Shown one piece after another: positions 11,440 to 21,734 of a stretch of DNA of 64,000 nucleotides. Within the stretch, counting starts at the first letter, position 1; every line of letters begins with the position of its first letter. The DNA is taken from NCBI GenBank assembly GCA_050084985.1, contig JBITNC010000001.1:52762001-52826000 (forward strand). The letters are read 5' to 3'. The position numbers were made by a program, and so were the translations under genes. Origin of the DNA: Nageia nagi (Eukaryota > Pinophyta). Under the pieces are notes generated by a model. That model was given only the letters and a program-made list of their open reading frames with translations. It was not told the origin of the DNA and searched no databases.

Positions 11440-12800
11440 TAGGGGTTTTTCCCTGATCTTGTTTCCATAGCAAAACTCCCTATACCCACTGGTGCAAAAT
11501 TCATCAGGTTCACATCTCAGCTTATGTCGTCAGCTACACCAGGCGAAGGAATGCCCCCACTTCTTGATAAATATTCTTGGTATTGATAAACAGGACATGT
11601 GGTTTATTCATGAGCATTATTGCAAGCCAAACACCAACCAGTGGCTAACCCTAAAGAGGAAGCTTGGCTTACATCCTCATTCAACACATTCTGAGCCTCT
11701 TCTACAGCAGGATAAGGATATCTTCTTGCATTGCTTTGTCTGCGTAGAATGGTAATCTAGTTTTCCATATTTCTACACAAGTTTTGGAGTTCCTGAATCT
11801 CTATCGATGAGGCTACCCCTTGATTCATATTAGGCTGATGAGGGGCTGGTAAGGCCAAGGGAGCTCTAGGTACTGGCAAGGTTGATGGCCACTGTTGGAT
11901 AGGGGCAGGGATACTGGCCAGTGGTGGAGCCAAACTAATTGCTTGAGGTCTCAAAATTTGCTACTGGGTGGTTATTGGAAAATAAGGCATTGGCATGTGA
12001 CTTGGTAATTTCCCAACTGCAATAAGATAGGATTCAACATATACTGCTTGTCTATAGACCTTCAGGAAAATATTTACTCCGAAATTTTGGATTTGCAGAG
12101 AGAGATCTGAAGGAAAGGCTCTCAGGTAATACATTAAGGCTTGAAATTACTGAGGCCTGACTGGCATTGGGACTCTCATCCAATTTTTTTGGAATCTAAT
12201 ATTGAAATCAGGGATATTTTCTTGCTCATATCTTTTGATTGAAGTGAACTATGTTAACAAGGAAAAGGGATCTCCTAATTCATTAAATTCCAAGATAAAG
12301 GGCTCTACCAACTGAGCCCAAGTGTTTATAGATTTGTTAGGAAGGCCCCTGTACCAATCTAGGACCTTTCCCTTGAAAGACTGAGCCAGTAATCTCACCA
12401 TGACATCTTCATGCTAGATATTGTGAATCTTAGCTAGGCCAGCTACATCAACACAATGCTCATAAGCTATTTTCTCTGAAGTCGCATCATACTCTGAAAG
12501 GGTTTTGAAAACATTTGCTGGGATGTCATGCAACACCGCCAGGGATATTGGTACCCCATTGTCCCATTCTGGATAAATATTCTGAACTGGATTAGCCATT
12601 TTAGGAGAGGTATTTCTAGTATGAAGATCAGATGGTTCTAGCTTGGTAAAGGATTTTAGGGTGCTGATACTATTCAGAGACTTGGACTTGATCAAGGTCT
12701 TTCTCTTAGGAGTATCTAACATTCTAAAATCTGGTGCTTCTTTTGCTGCTTTAATTTTAGATCTTGTCCACATAAACTCTAGGTTGCAAAAGAAAGTCAC
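11440..12800 (-). pseudogene. Ty3/gypsy gag polyprotein, decayed
   Basis: Read on the minus strand from about 12800, a first segment (MANPVQNIYPEWDNGVPISL and on) runs to a stop at 12414. It continues in the same frame with MVRLLAQSFKGKVLDWYRGL, WAQLVEPFILEFNELGDPF, a stop, then NIPDFNIRFQKNWMRVPMPV, the typical retrotransposon gag core. A proline-rich linker (about 11950-11830) precedes a short coiled-coil-like segment (EIQELQNLCRNMENQI). A zinc-knuckle-like CLACNNAHE..TC (about 11633-11593) follows, with one stop inside. Gag would package element RNA in cytoplasmic particles. Several in-frame stops make this copy inactive. It aligns well by eye with the gag at 60272-61020. Confidence 0.85.
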
Positions 12801-12892
12801 AGGTTCAAAAGCACATATGATATTTACAAATAATCTGCTTTAATACATACCATAGATAGTGCTTCAGCAGAGTCACCAATAAGTTTCTTCAT

Positions 12893-12914
12893 GTCCCATC
12901 GGGCATGCCAAAAA
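12893..12914 (-). promoter_or_regulatory. Conserved leader motif beside the 5' LTR, candidate primer binding site
   Basis: Read on the minus strand, TTTTTGGCATGCCCGATGGG lies 7 bases inside the 5' LTR end. The same motif, with five transitions over 22 bases, lies at 59826-59847 in front of the other Ty3 element of this window. Position and TGG opening fit a tRNA primer site, but I could not assign a tRNA. Confidence 0.55.
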
Positions 12915-13048
12915 GAAATACTGTTGATTAAGATTATGTAATATATGCGTTGTGAACAATCTTAACCAAAGTAAATCAAGAATAGATTATGGTGACAGTC
13001 TGATCTTTGGAGAAGGCCGGTTCCTTATCTATTGGGCATAGAAAAAGT

Positions 13049-13301
13049 AACAGGAAAGGAAATAAAAAGAGTAGAGCGTGAGGAATTTAAGCAAAAGGGT
13101 TAGGGTTATAGGAAAGAAAATAAAAGGAGTAGGGTGCAAGGAATTTAAGCAAAAGGCTTAGGGTAACAAGAGAGAAAATAAAAAGGAGTAGAGTGCGAGG
13201 AATTTAAGCAAAAGGGTTAGGGTAACAGGAAAGAAAATAAAAAGGAGTAGAGTGCGAGTAATTTAAGCAAAAAGGCTTAGGGTAACAAGAGAGAAAGCAA
13301 A
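13049..13301. repeat. LTR minisatellite, 58-61-bp units, 5' LTR
   Basis: Counterpart of the array at 9716-9970, with four units and a partial one. Unit boundaries and order match, differing by scattered substitutions and one-base indels. Confidence 0.9.
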
Positions 13302-13834
13302 GGTGGATCACTAGTTTAGCGCGGGCTTTCACAGTGTGTGAAACCTTGGTCTGAATCTAGTGTAGTAGCTACAGTACAAGCTCTCACTCTCTAATGGTTT
13401 CCCAACTTTACTCTACCATGTAGCAGACACAATTATACTAGCAACTCGTGATTATCATTCAGGAAACAAGCCAAGCTGCCATGATGTAACCAAATTAAGA
13501 ATGATAATCATGAGTGCTAGACAAGAAAGGTCGAGATGGTATCATATTACTGATAAAAACTATAGGTCTTCAAGAACAAATGTAAAGAGTAATACTAGGG
13601 CTTTCGACCCTTCTTTCACTTTATTTTCATATACTTATACTGCAATAACAATAGTTACAAGAATTGCAGAATAGAAACATTTATAAAAATGGCTTCAAGA
13701 TTCTAGCCTTCTTTTAACTGATACTACCTACTTATGCCACTTGGTAGAATATTACAAAAATGGGGTAGATTGTAGATGATACAGCTTCTTGATAACTATG
13801 ATCTGACCTCTTGCTAGCTTCATCTCTACATTCT

Positions 13835-14370
13835 GAAATGCTCTACTCATCAGCTCTAGCTATTCGATCACTCCTTGCTGACCTCATCATTTCTAAGACC
13901 CAGTTTCATTCAAAATGTGAACGTTGTTCTCCTTATGATGTCATCTTCATACTTCTAGAATGCTCTACTCATCAGCTTCGGCTATTCAATCACTCCTTGC
14001 TGACCTCATCATCTCTGGAACCTGGTCTTTATTCAAAATGTGAATGTTGTTCTCCTCGCGACATCACCTTCATACTTCTGGAATGCTCTACTCACTGGCT
14101 CTAGCTATTCGATCACTCCTTGTTGACCTCATCATCTTCGGAACCCAGTTTTAGGTTAAGGCCTAAAATCACTGATGTCATCATTTCATTTTGGAATGCT
14201 TTATTTACTGACCCCGAATTCTCAATTCCCCTTACTAACCTCACCTCCTTCGAAACCTGGGCTTTTCCACAACTGAGCTTTATCATTTCTTCTATGACAT
14301 CATCATTTCATTCCAGAATGCTTTATCTACTGACTTCGGCTTATTTTGTTTACTCCAGAAAAACTCCTGG
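13835..14370. repeat. LTR tandem array, about 122-bp units, 5' LTR
   Basis: Same array as at 10503-11040 in the partner LTR. The three upstream units are most alike (CTATTCxATCACTCCTTG); the two downstream units are more diverged. The open frames of 97 and 90 residues here are by-products. Confidence 0.85.
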
Positions 14371-14453
14371 GGATCTTAAAATGAACTCATGATTGCAAGT
14401 AAAGTACATCGGGGCTTTAATAAAGAATTTATTATGTATGAATATACAACCTC

Positions 14454-15094
14454 CAAGCTCCAAGATTATTTGGATCATAGGGACACCTATAATTTCCTTG
14501 ATCCCACATGGAAATCTAAACCCTTAGCATCTTGCTTTCTCTTCAACACCATGATAAGAAAACCATGGAATAGCTAGAAGCAGAGTTAAGAAAGGAAACC
14601 TTGGGCAAATTGACAACCCAAATTGGAAACATAATACTAAAAAGAAATAGCCCCCATTTATACCCCAAATTTTGGCTTTGCATGCATTAATATTGACAAG
14701 ACCAACCACATGTTGGAACTATCACAACATCTAAACTCAAAGGCCAACACACCTCTTTACCAACCCATCGACCACCATCACCTGTCACATCAACAGACCC
14801 TTTTGAATTGGGAGTCAAGCTTGCGGTAGAAAATCAATCATTGTCAAAGTTGCTATCTAAACCTAAATAATCCCACATTAAGTGAAATAAAACCTCCTCA
14901 TCTATATAACACCTCAAAATAATAACATAAAAAGTTTTTGGGGTGGTCAAACACCCAACAGCCATCCATCATCCACCACTACCTATATGTCTAATCAAAC
15001 ACTAGCTATGTCTATTAATGACCTTCCATCCTGACCATCAAAGAGTTGGATCCATGTAGATCCTATTGAGCCTTTTGATCCATCCCAACTTGAT
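14454..15094. other. Flanking low-copy DNA between the Ty3 and copia elements
   Basis: No recognisable gene. It resumes the DNA interrupted by the Ty3 element (see 7991-9583) and ends where a truncated copia fragment begins at about 15095. One 61-residue minus-strand frame (14524-14709) has no family signature. Confidence 0.5.
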
Positions 15095-17351
15095 AATAGA
15101 AAATAAGATTCTTAGCTAAAAAAATAGTTGACTAATTATCTGAAGAAATCAAAGATGAGCCACCTTGCTCATACCTAATTTCTTTCAAAATATGCCTTAG
15201 CCAAATGGTTTCCTAGGTTACAATAGACATGGCATGGTATTTAGCTTCTATGGTGGAAATAAAAATAGTAGGTTTCTTCTTGGAAGCCCAAGATATGGCA
15301 CCTAAAACAATGCTAAAAACATATGCAAAGGTTGATTTCCTATCATATCTATCTCCCCCATAGTCAGAATCTGAGAATCTAGAGAGAACAAATGAGGGCA
15401 ACTTAGAATACTTAAGAGTAAGATCCTTAGTCCTTGCAACATACCTTTAGATTTACTTAATAGCATTGAGGTGCTCAACATATAGTTTTTTCATGAATTG
15501 TGCCATCAGATTCATTACAAAGGTAATATCTAGCTAGAAAATAGTCAAATACGAAAGACTACCAATTAATTTCCTATAAGTTGTAGCATCAGCCAATTGC
15601 CTTTTGATTTCATACTTAGCATAATAGACATTGAACTCATTAATATTATATTCTCTCCCATTATTTGATCTTAACATCTTGATTTTAAGGTTAGTTTGAT
15701 TCTCAATAAAGGCCTTGAAAACTTTAAAACTCTCAAAGGTTTGATCCTTGTGCTCAAGTAGATACCCAAAAGTCATTCTACTAAAGTTATCAATGAAGGT
15801 CAAGACATAAGATGCTCCTCTAAGTGACTTAGTTTGAAATGGACCCATCAAATTTGAATGCACAAGTTGAAGAGGCTAAGATGCTCTTGTTGCCTTATTT
15901 TTTTCAAACTTTTATCTATGCATCTTGCTAAGAATGCACTTCTCGCATAGACCAATCAAAGGAGAAATTGAAGGAAAACCTTCCACAAGTTCTTGGTCTT
16001 TCATGATTTGAATACTCTTATAGTTAAGTTGCCTTAAATAATGGTGCCAAAGATTACCTCTAGAACACACACTTGTAGCAAGACACATTTTTGATAGAAC
16101 TTGATCCATAATGTAGAGATTATATTTCACTGATCCTTTAACCAAAGTGGTATTTCTTTCTTAATGCACTAGGATTGAGAGTCAAACTCAAAAGAATACC
16201 CTTTTCTAGTAACTTGGATCATAGAGAGAAGGTTCATCCTAAGCTTAGGAACATAGAGCATATTATCAAGAACCTTTCCATGAATTAACACACTCCCAAT
16301 TCCTTAGACTTCAAGGGTAGAGTTATCACCTATCACAACTGCATCTTTTCTATGCTTGTGAAAGTTCTCAAACTTTTTTCTTTCAAAACATAGATAATTA
16401 GTGCAACCAGAGTCAACAATCCAATTAGATAGAAAAGAGTGAGACATGGAGTAGAGCATCATAACAAAACCAGCTTGAATATTCTTCTTTCCTTTGAAGT
16501 TCTTTATATAACCATTACCTTTGTTCTTTTTCTCTCTTTTCTTTTTGTAGCAATCAACTTCTTTGTGACCTTGGATGCCATAATAATTACAATTACCATC
16601 AAACATTTCTTTAGAATATGAATTGTTTTCTTTACCTTTTCCATCTCTTTTCTTGAAGTGGTTGTTGTTGTCATTATTTCTATTATTGTTATTGTTATTC
16701 CTATTATTGCTATTGTTCCTACTATTTTAACCATTACCTCTTTTCTCAAACCTTTTAGAGGAAGAAGGAAAAGATTTCTTTTGATGGTTGAACTTCTTCT
16801 TTAAAGGAGTTTTGGTTGCTCTAAGAGCAATATTATTATCTTTAGGAGAAAAAATCAACACCTTTTTATTTAAGGTTTTTCTCATGCTTCAAAAGGAGCC
16901 TAGGAAGGTTCTCAAAGGAGAAGACTTCATCATCAAACCTTGTTTCTATAACCATAACAAAGTTACCAAACTTTGAAGAAAGGCTTTGGAGAATGATGAA
17001 GACCATGAACTCATCATTGATCCAATTGCACCCACAAGCAAAAATGGTAAACCTTCTTGAAAACTTTGAACCAAGGTAGATTTGCTTAAGCATATCCCAA
17101 GCTTCCTTTATCGAGGTTGAAGAGAAAATAATCAAGAGCACATCATCTAAAATTGCATGAAAGATCATGGAGGTTCCTAACTCATTCTTCCTATTGTATG
17201 CCTTTAGTGCCTTCTCATCTATAGGAGGTAGAAGGTTCTCATTCATTGTTTGCCAAAGCTTCTTTGCTTATAATTCAAGCTATCATTCAAGGTTCCCAAA
17301 TACCAAAGTTGAAACCATGAAGAATGTGTTTGGGTAAAAAGTATTCTCCAT
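15095..17351 (-). pseudogene. Ty1/copia gag-pol, internally deleted
   Basis: From 17351 down: a gag core with NENLLPPIDEKALKAYNRKN and IKEAWDMLKQIYLGSKF; a CCHC-like knuckle CNYYGIQGHKEVDC whose second Cys is Tyr; the protease motif NWIVDSGCTNYLC (DSG intact); the pre-integrase region GNLWHHYLRQLNYKSIQ and CEKCILSKMHR; and integrase TFIDNFSRMTFGYLLEHKDQ and LRSNNGREY, where the usual Asp of SDNG is Asn. At about 15605 the sequence jumps from integrase (KRQ) to the end of the RT region (LADATTYRKLIGSLSYL). RNase H follows: SDSDYGGDRYDRKSTFAYVF and ISWASKKKP. The integrase second half and nearly all of RT are absent. Frameshifts and stops separate the other parts. Confidence 0.88.
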
Positions 17352-18205
17352 TTGCTACATAAGAATGTGAAAACTAATTAAGCATGTGGTTTAATAAACA
17401 ACATTACATCTTACATTTAATTAACTAAGACATGCTTGATTTGATTCACAAGTACAAATATTTTACAATTCAAATATACATCCCATGTATCCAAATACAT
17501 TTCTCATCTCAAGGACCATAGATGTAAAGGACATTGTTGAGGCTTGTTATCTTGTCTAAAACTTAAGCCTTCACTTAGATGCCCACACAAGAGAAACCCA
17601 AGTACTACCAATCCTCAACCAATTCACCTTGGTCAGTATTATACTTTCTCACAAGGAGTACCTAATATTTTCCAAGGTTATGACATTTATTGATTGAACA
17701 AATTATTAATCTTGATTAGGTTTCAATTTTCCTCTTAAGTTATTAGGATAATCCCTGAATGGATGTGTGGACATGTTGTATCACTACGCACATGCCTATC
17801 CACCTATTGGAGTTATGTTTAGACCAACAGAGGACTTAGGGCAATTGAGAAGTACAAACTTTTCACCATTTGGATTTTGTAACTTAAAGGCTCCATTCCA
17901 CCTATCTTCACCTCATAGCTCCCAAACAAGTCATGTTGTAGAATGTACGTGTAAATATGTTCCATTTTAGAGGGTTGCTCATTTCAATATTTGTATTTTT
18001 GTTTGAATAAGTGAATAAAGCAAAATGCAAAACATGAAAAAAGAGCATATGTAAAACATCATCCATTCAAAATTTGAAACCTAAGTGTCTAATGGGTTTT
18101 ATTTACCAACCCCTAAAAGACATATTTTACATTATTCCAAATTTTTGCACAAGTCCATTCTAGCATAAGGAAGTAATTGCATCATAACTTAAGAATTTAA
18201 GTAAT

Positions 18206-18470
18206 AAGCATGCATCATTAACTTAAAAAAATCTTAAGTCCTAAGCATGTACCATTAACTTAAAAAAATTAAGTCCTAAGCATGCATCATTAACTTAAAA
18301 CATTAAGTCCTAAGCATCTACCATTAACTTAAAAAATTTAAATCCTAGGTATGCATCATTAACTTAAAAAATTTAAGTCCTAAGTATGCATCATTAGCTT
18401 AAAAAATTGAAGTCCTAAGTATGCATCATTAACTTAAAAAATGTAAGTCCTAAGTATGCATCATTAACTT
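18206..18470. repeat. 35-bp minisatellite in the copia leader
   Basis: Seven to eight head-to-tail units of about 35 bp, each close to AAGYATGCATCATTAACTTA followed by an A run and TTAAGTCCT. There are no spacers. In copia copy C the matching leader part (about 27660-27800, opposite orientation) has only about three weaker units, so the array expanded in copy A or shrank in copy C. Confidence 0.9.
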
Positions 18471-19359
18471 AAGAAGCATTCATCATTCCATAATTTGCAC
18501 AAGTTAATTTATTAATTTTGCATAAAGGAAAAATGCATAAGTCCATTCATATCAAAGATATAAAAATTTTAAGTATTGCATAAGGATTCAATACTTAAAA
18601 AAATAATAAGGATCCAAAAATTTAAGTAAAAAATTTATAAAATTTCCCTCTTTTTACTTAAAATCATGATCCCTTAAGAGAAAAATAGCATTAGCAACAA
18701 AATTGCATGATTAGTTGTCCTTAGAAAAAACAATTTAACTAAGGAAAGAAAAAAAATCCTAAAAAATTTGTACTAATGTATTTAATACTAGAAAATATTA
18801 ATGCTAAGTTAAAAACTTACAAAAAAATATTATCAAGGCTTAATAAATTTTAGCTCTAGAAATGCCTAAAAAATCATCCATTTAAAAAAAAGGCATAATT
18901 CAATACTTAAATGACTACTTAAAAGACCCACATTCCACCTATAAGAAATTAAATGTGAATAGGTGACCCATACTCCATAGGAAAAAAAATGGCTAATGAG
19001 TGCATAGAGAAATCAATGCCATTATAGTGGGTGAGAAAAAAAACTTGCATGCCATAACCTTGACCAAGATTAAAAAAGGATAAAAAAAACAATGTACATC
19101 AAAGGACAGATGCAAGGAGGAGATTGGTGAGGAAGAGGCAGGGGGTTCAAGCAAAGTGAGAAGAGGTCAAATGGCCATAAGAGCCTAGCAAAGGTCAACT
19201 AGTCATCGCCAAGCTTCTGTCAAGGAGGAGTGGGAAGGTGAAAGCATAGGCAGAGTAGGGAGAACAAGTGGTGAAGTTGGTGGCAGATGAGAGGAGTGTC
19301 AATGGTTGATAAAGAGTGGTCATGGATTTTCCCAATGCCTATCAGTTGGGTAAAGGATT

Positions 19360-20550
19360 TTCTGAATGGTGACTTAAATGCAGAAATTTTTATGAATCAA
19401 CCATAAGGCTTCATTATGCAAGGCAAATACTCCTTTGTGTGCAAGCTAAAGAAGTCATTATATAGACTTAAGCAAGCACCTAGAGCCTGGTATAGGAAGA
19501 TTTTAATGGATTTTGTAGATATTGGTTTCTTCAAGTGTTTTTCTAATTCTGATCTATATGTGCTCACTCAAGAAAAGATGTGGTCTTGATTCTCCTTTAT
19601 GTGGATGATCTTTTGATTATTGAAAATAATGATCAAATCATTCAAGAGTGCATATCCAAACTTTAAGGCAACATTTGAAATGACTAATCTTGGTCTCTTA
19701 CACTACTATCTTGGAATGCAAGTGTATCAATACAAGGATTGTATTTAGCTCATTCAATAAAAGTATATATTAGATATCTTTGAGAATTTTGGAATGGAGG
19801 AGTGTAGATATGCTACAATCCCAATTTTTTTAAAATCACTATTTCTCTAAGCTCCAACTCTTAATTGCTAATGCTATAGCTTACAGGCAATTAATTGGTA
19901 GTCTTTTTATTTGACTATTTCTAAGCTAGATATTACCTTTGCATGAATCTAATGGCATGATTCATGCAAAAACCATATGTTGACACCCAATGTTGTTAAA
20001 GCAAATCTTGAGGTATGTTGCAGGGACTAAGGATCTTACTCTCAAGTATTATAAGATTCCCTCATTTGTTCTCTTGGATTCTTCATATTCTAACTATAAG
20101 GGAGATAGAGATGATAAAAAATCAACTTTATGTATGTGTTTAGCATTGGTTCAATTGCTATCTCTTAAGCTTTCAAGAAGCAACTACTATTTCTCTTTCC
20201 ACCATAGAATTGAATACCATGCCATGTCTATTGCAACCTAGGAAGCCATTTGGCTAAGGCATATTCTAAAAGAAATTGGGTATGAGCAAGGTGGCTCATT
20301 CTTTATTTCTTTAGACAATCAATCAACTATTTATTTAGCTAAGAATTTATGTTCTATTAGAGAAAAAATATGTGAAAATCTATACCTATTTTATAAGGAT
20401 AAGGTTCCTTGATGGTATCATACACCTAGAGTATTGTCCATCCACCTTAAATTTCTTATTTGTTCACCAAACCCCTTTAGAAGCTCAATTCTATAAGCTT
20501 AGGGATGCTATCAGTTGGTGAAGTTTCCCTCAAGGGGGAGTGAAGTTTGA
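19360..20550 (+). pseudogene. Ty1/copia reverse transcriptase and RNase H fragment
   Basis: RT starts at the NGDL block and contains YSFVCKLKKSLYRLKQAPRA. The region of the YVDD box reads LYVDDLLI only after a frameshift near 19585. RNase H carries ILRYVAGTKDLTLKYYKIP (about 20002-20058), then the SDY-like block altered to SSYSNYKGDRDDKKST and the EYHAMS and AIWLRHILKEIGYEQGG blocks. The frame ends LVKFPSRGSEV and a stop at 20550, like copy C. Several stops and frameshifts make it inactive. Confidence 0.85.
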
Positions 20551-21254
20551 ATTCTTATGTTGAATTCATATTTGATGATGATAACTTCACCCCTAGGAGG
20601 ATTTTATGCTTTATAGTGTTGATTTTGTTGTACACCTTCATGGTAAGTTTGCTTTGCATGAGAAACTTTACAAAAATTTAAAAGCAAAAGATTGACCAAT
20701 CTATCATTGTTTAGTTATCATGTGTGAGGAACTCTTATGTGTCTTTTGGAACTATTAGTTATCCATATGTGAGGAACTTATGTGCATGCTCTATTTTGTA
20801 ATATAATCAACACATGTTTTATATACAATAGGTGACTATGAGTTTTTGGCATGGCATCTTGATGATGACTAATAGTGCACCATTGATCAGTTGATGATGG
20901 CATTTGTGTGATTCATCTATCTTTGTTGATATGAATATGTTGCATCTAACTATCTTGTTATTTGAGTTGCTTATGACTTGCAAGTTCCTTTGAGATTGCA
21001 GGTTACTTACCTTAGGTATGCAGGCTCTTAGAGACTCTTCATGACTTCCAGTTGGATGACTACTTAATGTACATTGAAACCAATTATAGTTAATGATTGT
21101 ATTTGGTAAAGTAGTGAGTCTCAAACTAAATCCTTTTTACTTCATAAATATATAAAAAGTTTCATCTTTGTTGTATCTATTTGGAGGAGAACTCTCTTAC
21201 TTTTTCTTTTTCTTCTTTCTTATTTGCTCTATCCCAATATTGCATTAAGGGGGA

Positions 21255-21729
21255 TGTTAAAATGTATAATGCATTATTGTAAAGGTTGTGTAATAATATT
21301 CTATGTAAATTCACTAATATTAAGGGTATCATTTGATACCTTAAGTATTAAGTGAATATGATAATGTAACTTGTTCTACACTCCATGTCATGAGCATGCC
21401 CCTTGGGTAAAAGGATGTGCATGTCATGCTTTTGTACATTGTATAAAAGGGTGTCTAAAGAGGATTTTGACCTATAAATAGAAGGCTCCCTCCTTTAATT
21501 ATACAACCAATTAGTGGAGTAACTTTATGCTGGAGGATAGTGTTTAGAATGATGATTAGGAGAATTGTAAGAGTTCTTATTTGTGAATTAAGAGAGATCT
21601 AGTTAGTGGATGTACTCCTAGTTGGAAGAACCACTTATATCTTGTGTTATCTTTGTGAGTTTTTAGATGTGATTTTGAGCTTACATATGATCTTGAGTTT
21701 AAAAATGTCATGTTATAGTTCAATTCTCA
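21255..21729 (+). repeat. Copia-family 3' LTR (copy B)
   Basis: Runs from TGTTAAAATGTATAATGC to CAATTCTCA and aligns throughout with 25153-25636 and 33313-33808. A purine tract AAGGGGGA lies just before it (21247-21254). It contains the shared TATAAATA (21473-21480). The DNA after it shows no primer-site-like sequence, in keeping with a 3' LTR. Confidence 0.85.
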
Positions 21730-21734
21730 AATCT

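Larger units (their letters stand above)
9589..14448 (-). mobile_element. Complete but internally deleted Ty3/gypsy element (gag plus integrase tail only)
   Basis: Two direct repeats of 1528 and 1527 bp (9589-11116 and 12922-14448) begin TGTTGATTAAGA and end ATGAATATACA, giving TG...CA ends. The whole is flanked by ACCTC on both sides (9584-9588 and 14449-14453), a 5-bp target duplication. The 1.8-kb interior is coded on the minus strand and holds a decayed gag (12800 to about 11440) followed almost at once by the C-terminal tail of integrase (about 11365-11119). Protease, reverse transcriptase, RNase H and the integrase catalytic core are missing. It is therefore a non-autonomous deletion derivative. 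Its gag resembles that of the element starting at 59826. Together with the leader motif this points to a Tat-like lineage, an inference. Confidence 0.92.
12922..14448 (-). repeat. 5' LTR of the Ty3/gypsy element (minus orientation)
   Basis: 1527 bp with TG...CA ends. As the internal gag is read on the minus strand, this right-hand copy is the 5' LTR. It carries two tandem arrays, also present in the other LTR: about 59-bp units at 13049-13301 and about 122-bp units at about 13835-14370. The outer target copy ACCTC lies at 14449-14453. Open frames inside it arise from the repeats and are not genes. Confidence 0.92.
15095..19335 (-). mobile_element. Truncated Ty1/copia element, copy A (minus)
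   Basis: Minus-strand order: a long leader (about 19335-17352), gag, protease, first half of integrase, then directly the end of the reverse transcriptase region and part of RNase H, stopping at about 15095 in the RNase H tail. The leader and coding parts match copy C (25153-33808) in reverse orientation, including the stretch equivalent to 28000-28740. No LTR is attached at either side. Similarity of the leader fades around 19080-19335, where the DNA is purine-rich on the plus strand. Confidence 0.85.
19360..21729 (+). mobile_element. 5'-truncated Ty1/copia element, copy B (plus)
   Basis: Begins abruptly inside the reverse transcriptase (FLNGDLNAEIFMNQP) and then has RNase H, a 0.7-kb non-coding 3' region (20551-21254) and a 3' LTR (21255-21729). 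All parts match copy C in the same order. It lies head to head with copy A. No 5' LTR, gag or integrase is attached. It abuts the 3' end of LINE-1. Confidence 0.85.

Noticed and set aside
16504-16749. Lys, Ile, Thr-rich minus-strand frame
   Set aside because: It is a shifted reading of the low-complexity part of copia gag, in another frame than the zinc knuckle.
18206-18470. Regular direct repeats resembling a CRISPR array
   Set aside because: Units are head to tail without spacers, in a plant retroelement leader.
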